Assembly (NCBI GenBank): GCA_021786555.1
Contig: JAJYNB010000080.1
Span: 1-10,077, forward strand
DNA from: Bacillota bacterium
GTDB lineage: Bacteria > Bacillota > Desulfitobacteriia > Desulfitobacteriales > JAJXUE01
Direction of reading: 5' to 3'
DNA: 10,077 bases
Shown here: piece after piece, positions 5,862 through 10,077 of the stretch
Layout of the letters: each line of letters begins with the position of its first letter
How positions within the stretch are numbered: position 1 is the stretch's first letter
Made by a program: the position numbers and the translations under genes
The notes under the pieces: generated by a model
Databases searched by the model: none
The model's input: only the letters and a program-made list of their open reading frames with translations
What the model was told of the DNA's origin: nothing

Positions 5862-7787
5862 ATGACTAAAAATCTTAGCTGCAAAATTATAGAAGCCCAC
5901 CTGGTCGCGGGCAAGATGTTACCGGGTGAGGAAATAGCGATAAAAATTGACCAGACCCTCACCCAGGATGCTACAGGCACCATGGCCTACCTGCAGTTTG
6001 AAGCCATGGGAGTTCCCCGGGCAAAAACGGAGATTTCAGTCAGCTATGTAGACCACAACACGCTTCAGACCGGCTTTGAAAACGCCGACGACCACTTATT
6101 CCTGCAAACTATCGCATCCAAACACGGCATTTACTTTTCCCGGCCCGGCAACGGTATTTGCCACCAGGTCCACCTCGAGCGTTTCGGCAGACCCGGCGCC
6201 ACTTTGCTGGGTTCGGACAGCCATACCCCGACAGGAGGCGGTCTGGGCATGCTGGCAATCGGCGCCGGCGGCCTGGACGTGGCAGTGGCCATGGGCGGCG
6301 GACCTTTTCACCTCACCATGCCCAAGGTAATCAACATTCGCCTCTCAGGCAAACTCAATCCCTGGGTTTCAGCTAAAGATATTATCCTCGAAGTTCTGCG
6401 CCGCCTTAGTGTAAAAGGCGGGGTGGGGAAAATCCTTGAATACGGCGGACCGGGCGTCTCCAGTTTATCAGTGCCCGAACGGGCCACCATCACCAATATG
6501 GGAGCCGAACTGGGAGCAACCTCATCGGTTTTCCCCAGCGACGAAGCAACCCTGGCCTTTTTGCGGGCTCAGGGCAGAGGGGATGCCTGGCAGCCCTTAG
6601 CTGCCGATCCTGAGGCCGCGTATGATGAAGTGATCGATATCGACCTCTCCGCCCTGGAGCCCATGGCGGCCCAGCCCCACAGCCCGGACAACGTGGCCCG
6701 GATTAAAGATATCGGACAAATCAAAGTAAACCAGGTGGCTATCGGCAGCTGCACCAACTCTTCTTACACTGACCTGATGCGGGTATCCTCGATCCTGAAA
6801 GGGAAAACCGTTCACCCTGACACCAGCCTGGTTATCTCTCCCGGTTCGCGCCAGGTTTTTGCGGCTCTGGCCAAAAACGGAGCCCTGGCCGACCTTATCT
6901 CTGCCGGGGCCAGGATTCTGGAAACAAGTTGCGGACCCTGTATCGGCATGGGCCAGTCCCCCTGCTCCGCAGGAGTGTCGGTCCGCACCTTTAACCGCAA
7001 CTTTGAAGGCCGCAGCGGCACCGCTGACGCCAAGGTCTACCTGGCCAGCCCCGAGGTTGCGGCAGCCTCAGCCCTGACAGGCGTCCTTACCGACCCGCGG
7101 GAACTGGGCCTTTACCCGGAGGTCAGCCAGCCTGAGCAGTTTCTCACCGATGACAGCATGATTCTCCCCCCGTCCCCAGAGCCGGACAAGGTGGAAATAC
7201 GCCGCGGACCCAACATCAAACCGCTGCCTGTACCCAAGCCCATGGACGACAGCCTGGAACTTCCCGTACTGCTTAAAACAGGGGACAATATCACCACAGA
7301 CCACATCATGCCCGCAGGTTCGAAGATTCTCCCTCTGCGCTCCAATATTCCGGCCATATCCCGCTACGTGTTCAACAGTGTCGACCCGGAGTTTGCGGAA
7401 CGGGCCCTGGCCTCGGGCGGTGGAGTGATAGTCGGGGGCCTGAATTACGGACAGGGTTCCAGCCGGGAACACGCGGCCCTGGCCCCCATGTATCTGGGCG
7501 TTAAGGCAGTGGTTGCCAAGTCCTTTGCCCGCATCCACCGCGCCAACCTGATTAACTTTGGCATTTTGCCGTTAACCTTTGAGGATGAAGCTGCCTACGA
7601 ATCCCTGCAGCAGGGCGAGATCCTGCAGCTTGCGGGAATTATCCAAGGCCTCCAGTCCGGCGGCGCCCTCAGTGTAATCAACAAAACCCGTAACCAGGAG
7701 CTCAAGCTGATCCACAACCTGTCCCCCCGGGAAGCAGCCGTTATACTGGCAGGAGGGCTGCTGAACTATACCAAACAACTTAACTAA
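5862..7787 (+). CDS. acn: Aconitate hydratase, Aquifex-type single-chain enzyme
   Basis: Interconverts citrate and isocitrate via cis-aconitate in the TCA cycle, in the cytoplasm, using a [4Fe-4S] cluster. At 641 residues it is shorter than AcnA or AcnB (about 850-900) and fits the compact Aquifex-type putative aconitases. The catalytic region shows QDATGTMAYLQFEAMG (35-50), VDHN (63-66), GSDSHTPTGGGLGMLAIGAGG (117-137) and FNRNFEGRSG (377-386). Cluster ligands are Cys 297 in GSCTNSS and Cys 357 and Cys 360 in SCGPCIGMGQSP. The swivel domain (about 466-590) has TGDNITTDHIMPAG, YGQGSSREHAAL (catalytic Ser/Arg loop, 532-537) and FARIHRANLINFG, so all domains lie in one chain. The two subunits of isopropylmalate isomerase would be separate, and homoaconitase is less likely. 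GGAGG at 7 nt supports ATG 5862. It is probably monocistronic, ending at the hairpin 7796-7821. I saw no convincing promoter in the upstream gap. Confidence 0.95.
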   Translation: MTKNLSCKIIEAHLVAGKMLPGEEIAIKIDQTLTQDATGTMAYLQFEAMGVPRAKTEISVSYVDHNTLQTGFENADDHLFLQTIASKHGIYFSRPGNGICHQVHLERFGRPGATLLGSDSHTPTGGGLGMLAIGAGGLDVAVAMGGGPFHLTMPKVINIRLSGKLNPWVSAKDIILEVLRRLSVKGGVGKILEYGGPGVSSLSVPERATITNMGAELGATSSVFPSDEATLAFLRAQGRGDAWQPLAADPEAAYDEVIDIDLSALEPMAAQPHSPDNVARIKDIGQIKVNQVAIGSCTNSSYTDLMRVSSILKGKTVHPDTSLVISPGSRQVFAALAKNGALADLISAGARILETSCGPCIGMGQSPCSAGVSVRTFNRNFEGRSGTADAKVYLASPEVAAASALTGVLTDPRELGLYPEVSQPEQFLTDDSMILPPSPEPDKVEIRRGPNIKPLPVPKPMDDSLELPVLLKTGDNITTDHIMPAGSKILPLRSNIPAISRYVFNSVDPEFAERALASGGGVIVGGLNYGQGSSREHAALAPMYLGVKAVVAKSFARIHRANLINFGILPLTFEDEAAYESLQQGEILQLAGIIQGLQSGGALSVINKTRNQELKLIHNLSPREAAVILAGGLLNYTKQLN

Positions 7788-7795
7788 AGCACAAC

Positions 7796-7821
7796 GAACT
7801 TCGGTCCTGGCGCCGAAGTTC
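7796..7821 (+). terminator. Hairpin after the aconitase gene
   Basis: A perfect 9-bp stem, GAACTTCGG (7796-7804) against CCGAAGTTC (7813-7821), with an 8-nt loop begins 8 nt after the aconitase stop. The following sequence (TTAACTCTT) is only moderately T-rich, so termination may be partial. Confidence 0.65.
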
Positions 7822-7890
7822 TTAACTCTTCAGGGCAAAATGTTTTTCGGCAGCCATAATTTTCCCTAGCCTAACTTCTCATGACTGATG

Positions 7891-7896
7891 TATAAT
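7891..7896 (+). promoter_or_regulatory. Candidate -10 box for the regulator-aminotransferase operon
   Basis: TATAAT stands 45 nt upstream of the ATG at 7941 in an AT-rich stretch that contrasts with the surrounding DNA. No good -35 hexamer is seen at 16-18 nt. An activator-dependent promoter, as expected for many Lrp-family autoregulated operons, would fit, but this is inference. Confidence 0.4.
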
Positions 7897-7940
7897 AATT
7901 CTTAATATCTATTTTCTGTAAGAGGACAGGGGGACGTAAG

Positions 7941-8435
7941 ATGACTGAGACAACCAGGCGCTCAATTTTAGCAATTTTGGCGGAAAACAACCGGTTAGCC
8001 CCGGAAGATATAGCCACCATGCTGGGCCTGCCTGTAGATGAAGTAGCCGGCTTCATCAGAGAGATGGAAGAGCGTAAGGTAATTCTTAAATACAACACCC
8101 TGATCAACTGGGAGAAGGCCGGTGAGGAAATGGTGTCCGCCCTCATCGACGTCAAGGTCCAACCCCAGCGGGAAGTAGGCTTTGACACGGTAGCTGAGCG
8201 GATTTACCGCTTTCCGCAGGTCCAAAGCGTATACCTGATGTCCGGCGGCTATGACCTCTCAGTACTGATTGAAGGCAAGGGCATGAAAGACGTTGCATTG
8301 TTTGTGGCGGAAAAACTTGCGACCCTGGAGTTCGTTCAGAGCACGGCCACTCACTTTGTGTTGAAAAAATATAAACAGGACGGCGTCATTTTTGAGGACA
8401 AGGAAGAAGACCACCGCTTGATGGTGTCGCCATGA
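7941..8435 (+). CDS. Lrp/AsnC-family transcriptional regulator
   Basis: A 164-residue regulator that probably controls its own operon in response to an amino acid. Residues 1-50 form the winged helix-turn-helix (RRSILAILAENNRLAPEDIATMLGLPVDEVAGFIREMEERKVI, given here by its range 6-48 and the family-typical pattern of a first helix, a turn at APEDIA and a recognition helix at VDEVAGFI). Residues about 62-143 form the ligand-binding and oligomerisation RAM domain, with the effector-site GGYDLSVLIEG (102-112) in the usual position. The tail after 145 is acidic and extends slightly beyond the common family length. ATG 7941 has a G-rich site (AGGGGGA) upstream. The stop overlaps the start of the aminotransferase gene by 4 bp. 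The arrangement matches Bacillus subtilis alaR (yugG) upstream of alaT (yugH), so an alanine-responsive regulator is a reasonable but unproven reading. Confidence 0.92.
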   Translation: MTETTRRSILAILAENNRLAPEDIATMLGLPVDEVAGFIREMEERKVILKYNTLINWEKAGEEMVSALIDVKVQPQREVGFDTVAERIYRFPQVQSVYLMSGGYDLSVLIEGKGMKDVALFVAEKLATLEFVQSTATHFVLKKYKQDGVIFEDKEEDHRLMVSP

Positions 8436-9595
8436 ACACTGCAGAATTAGTTTCGCCGGTGGTTAGGGAACTTCCCCCTTCCGGCATCCGCAAGTTTTTT
8501 GATTTGGTGGCCGAGAGTAAGGGCATTATCTCCCTGGGGGTGGGCGAACCCGATTTTGTCACCCCTTGGCATATCCGGGAAGCCAGCATGTACTCCCTGG
8601 AAAAAGGCTACACCATGTATACCTCTAACCACGGCCTGCTGGAACTCCGGGAAGAAATCGCCAAATACCTAAGCCAGCGTTTCGGCGTGAATTATGATGT
8701 CAGACGGGAATTGATGGTTACCGTCGGAGCCAGTGAAGGAGTGGATCTGGCCATGCGGGCTTTGGTCTGCCCCGGGGACGAGGTTTTGATACCTGACCCG
8801 TCCTTCGTCTCTTATATGCCTTGTGTCACTCTGGCCGGGGGGAAAGCTGTCATGGTTCCCACCGTTGCCGAAGAAGAGTTTAAACTGAACGCGAAAACCG
8901 TGGAATCCCTGATTACCCCCCGCTCCAAAATCCTGATGCTCAGCTATCCTAACAACCCCACTGGCGCCATTATGACCGCCGATGAACTTAAGGATATAGC
9001 CGAGGTGGTGGAGCGCCACAACCTGATTGTGATTTCCGACGAAATATACGCTGAACTGACCTACGGGGAAAAGCCGGTGTCTTTCGCAGCTTTGCCTGGC
9101 ATGCGTGACCGTACTGTTTTGTTGAGCGGTTTTTCCAAGGCCTTCGCCATGACCGGCTGGCGGATCGGATATGTGGCCACCAACCCTGATTTCCTGGCAG
9201 CCATGGTCAAGATCCACCAATACGGCATCATGTGCGCTCCGGTTATGGGCCAGATGGCCGCCCTGGAGGCCTTGCGCAACGGCGGGACGGAAATGCAGCG
9301 GATGGTCAACACCTACGACCAGCGCCGCCGCTTTGTGGTCACCTCCTTCCGCGAAATGGGTCTGGATTGTTTTGAGCCCAAGGGAGCTTTCTACGCCTTC
9401 CCGTCCATCAAGAGAACAGGCCTTAGCTCCGATGACTTCAGCGAAAAGCTGCTGCACCAGGCGAAGGTAGCCGTCGTACCCGGCACCGCCTTTGGCCCAA
9501 GCGGGGAAGGGCATATCCGCTGCTCCTACGCCTGCTCCATGGACCAATTGAAAGAGGCTCTCCAGCGCATAAAAACCTTCCTGTCAACCCTCTAG
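8432..9595 (+). CDS. PLP-dependent class I/II aminotransferase, possibly alanine aminotransferase
   Basis: A 387-residue fold-type I aminotransferase of the aspartate aminotransferase Ib-like group; it moves an amino group between an amino acid and a 2-oxoacid using pyridoxal phosphate. Visible residues: LGVGEPDF near the N-terminus (35-42), the cofactor-binding GASEGVDLAMRAL (99-111), PNNPTG (173-178, Asn 175), SDEIYAEL (Asp 203, Tyr 206), the Schiff-base lysine in SGFSKAFAMTGWRIGY (Lys 236, Arg 244), and IRCSYACS with the substrate-carboxylate Arg 363. Length is normal and no key residue is missing. The start ATG overlaps the regulator stop (ATGA), with no good ribosome-binding site, so translation probably depends on coupling. 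Substrate cannot be told from motifs alone; the linked Lrp-type gene and the resemblance in order and size to Bacillus AlaT (YugH) favour alanine, with aspartate or aromatic substrates as alternatives. Confidence 0.93.
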   Translation: MNTAELVSPVVRELPPSGIRKFFDLVAESKGIISLGVGEPDFVTPWHIREASMYSLEKGYTMYTSNHGLLELREEIAKYLSQRFGVNYDVRRELMVTVGASEGVDLAMRALVCPGDEVLIPDPSFVSYMPCVTLAGGKAVMVPTVAEEEFKLNAKTVESLITPRSKILMLSYPNNPTGAIMTADELKDIAEVVERHNLIVISDEIYAELTYGEKPVSFAALPGMRDRTVLLSGFSKAFAMTGWRIGYVATNPDFLAAMVKIHQYGIMCAPVMGQMAALEALRNGGTEMQRMVNTYDQRRRFVVTSFREMGLDCFEPKGAFYAFPSIKRTGLSSDDFSEKLLHQAKVAVVPGTAFGPSGEGHIRCSYACSMDQLKEALQRIKTFLSTL

Positions 9596-9619
9596 ACTAG
9601 GATAAGGGTCGGTTCTAGG

Positions 9620-9633
9620 TAGCCAAAAGGCTA
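9620..9633 (+). terminator. Weak hairpin after the aminotransferase gene
   Basis: TAGCC-AAAA-GGCTA forms a short 5-bp stem 24 nt after the aminotransferase stop, followed by TTCCTCT. A T-rich stretch comes only later (about 9665-9677). This is a weak candidate; the rest of the 150-bp gap shows no other clear structure. Confidence 0.3.
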
Positions 9634-9723
9634 TTCCTCTCGGTTTAGCGCCCAACCTGCCTGAATTTTTGTTTTTCCCCTTAGAGGTTTTTACAGCCTT
9701 TCCCAAGAATATTAGCATTCAAT

Positions 9724-9732
9724 TGTTATAAT
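9724..9732 (+). promoter_or_regulatory. Candidate extended -10 promoter very close to the acetyltransferase start
   Basis: TGTTATAAT is an exact extended -10 element (TGn followed by TATAAT at 9727-9732). No -35 box is seen at standard spacing. Transcription would begin near 9739, only about 7 nt before the ATG at 9746 and inside the G-rich ribosome-binding site (9735-9740), so either the transcript is nearly leaderless or this match is fortuitous. Confidence 0.35.
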
Positions 9733-9745
9733 CTGGGGGGATAAT

Positions 9746-10077
9746 ATGTACAACGGAAAACTGGTAAGACTCAGGGCCTATAAGCAGGAAGATGTTGCCT
9801 TAGCCCAGCAGTATTACAACGATCCTGAAGTGAAGCGCTATTTGGTGCCAGGTGTTCCCTACCCTCTAACCCTGCCGGAAGAAGAGAAATGGTGTCTCAG
9901 TCAGTCCGCCAACAATGACATCTACAGCTTCGCCATTGAAACCCTGGAAGGCGCACAGTACATCGGGAGTTGCGGCATTAACAGCGTGGACTGGAAAAAC
10001 AGCGTTGCCCAGGTGGGCATCTTTATCGGCGATAAGAATTTCTGGGGCAAAGGATACGGCACGGACGCCATGCAGGT
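9746..10077 (+). CDS. GNAT acetyltransferase, RimJ/RimL type (C-terminus cut off)
   Basis: The first 110 residues of an N-acetyltransferase that would transfer an acetyl group from acetyl-CoA to an amine. The N-terminus MYNGKLVRLRAYKQEDVALAQQYYNDPEV is typical of the RimJ/RimL-like subfamily, whose members modify protein N-termini, antibiotics or small amines. A central strand reads YIGSCGINSVDW, and the acetyl-CoA binding motif A begins with VGIFIGDKNFWGKGYGTDAM, containing the GKGYGT pyrophosphate loop. Roughly 60-80 residues are expected beyond the window edge. The ATG at 9746 follows GGGGGG at 5 nt. It is separated by 150 nt from the aminotransferase gene and probably transcribed independently. 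The substrate is unknown. Confidence 0.9.
   Translation, partial: MYNGKLVRLRAYKQEDVALAQQYYNDPEVKRYLVPGVPYPLTLPEEEKWCLSQSANNDIYSFAIETLEGAQYIGSCGINSVDWKNSVAQVGIFIGDKNFWGKGYGTDAMQ

Noticed and set aside
7068..7538. A 156-codon minus-strand frame inside the aconitase gene
   Set aside because: It is antisense to the conserved aconitase swivel domain, with no start signal and no recognisable protein features.
8669..9547. A 292-codon open frame on the minus strand opposite the aminotransferase gene
   Set aside because: It is fully antisense to a gene with all family motifs, has His/Gly-rich composition typical of a shadow frame, and no ribosome-binding site or recognisable domain.
9596..9745. Possible tRNA, riboswitch or T-box leader before the acetyltransferase gene
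   Set aside because: There is no cloverleaf, no T-box sequence and no long conserved structure; only a weak 5-bp hairpin and T-rich DNA are visible.
1..10077. CRISPR arrays, rRNA, integrases or defence-gene clusters
   Set aside because: There are no regularly spaced repeats, no RNA gene signatures and no such proteins on either strand; the genes present are metabolic, transport and tRNA-modification genes.

Overview
The window looks like a chromosomal segment of a moderately GC-rich anaerobic Firmicute, probably of the Peptococcaceae/Desulfotomaculum/Pelotomaculum/Moorella type. This rests on strong GGAGG ribosome-binding sites, TTG and GTG starts, an Aquifex-type single-chain aconitase, an Lrp-aminotransferase pair, and dispersed inverted repeats of a kind I recall from such genomes. 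The assignment is inference; no phylogenetic marker was searched. Most of the window is ordinary housekeeping DNA, and I do not see an undescribed multi-gene system.

Left part, minus strand (1-4617). Read in transcription order there is a lipoprotein cyclophilin (4617-3937), then a gap holding a perfect 27-bp inverted repeat that looks REP- or MITE-like and may act as a terminator. Next come trmL, a tRNA wobble-base 2'-O-methyltransferase (3779-3300), and two ABC exporter half-transporters. The first half-transporter (3286-1547) has a degenerate catalytic site and starts at TTG. The second (1550 to beyond base 1) overlaps it by 4 bp. The pair has the sequence hallmarks of a heterodimeric multidrug-type exporter with one degenerate and one consensus ATP site.

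Middle (4618-5861). A divergent intergenic region with a 10-bp direct repeat precedes a small two-helix membrane protein on the plus strand (4764-5057). A strong hairpin terminator (about 5081-5131) is shared with the convergent YbaK-family aminoacyl-tRNA deacylase gene (5605-5144, TTG start). Upstream of the latter, in the divergent gap before the aconitase gene, lies a second inverted-repeat element of about 115 bp (5635-5749).

Right part, plus strand (5862-10077). A complete aconitase (5862-7787) ends at a hairpin. It is followed by a translationally coupled pair, an Lrp/AsnC regulator (7941-8435) and a class I/II aminotransferase (8432-9595), resembling the Bacillus alaR-alaT arrangement. 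The window ends inside a GNAT acetyltransferase of the RimJ/RimL type (from 9746).

The items most worth following up are the two inverted-repeat elements, the asymmetric ATP sites of the exporter, the paired 10-bp motif at 4668-4702, and the question of where the trmL-exporter promoter lies.
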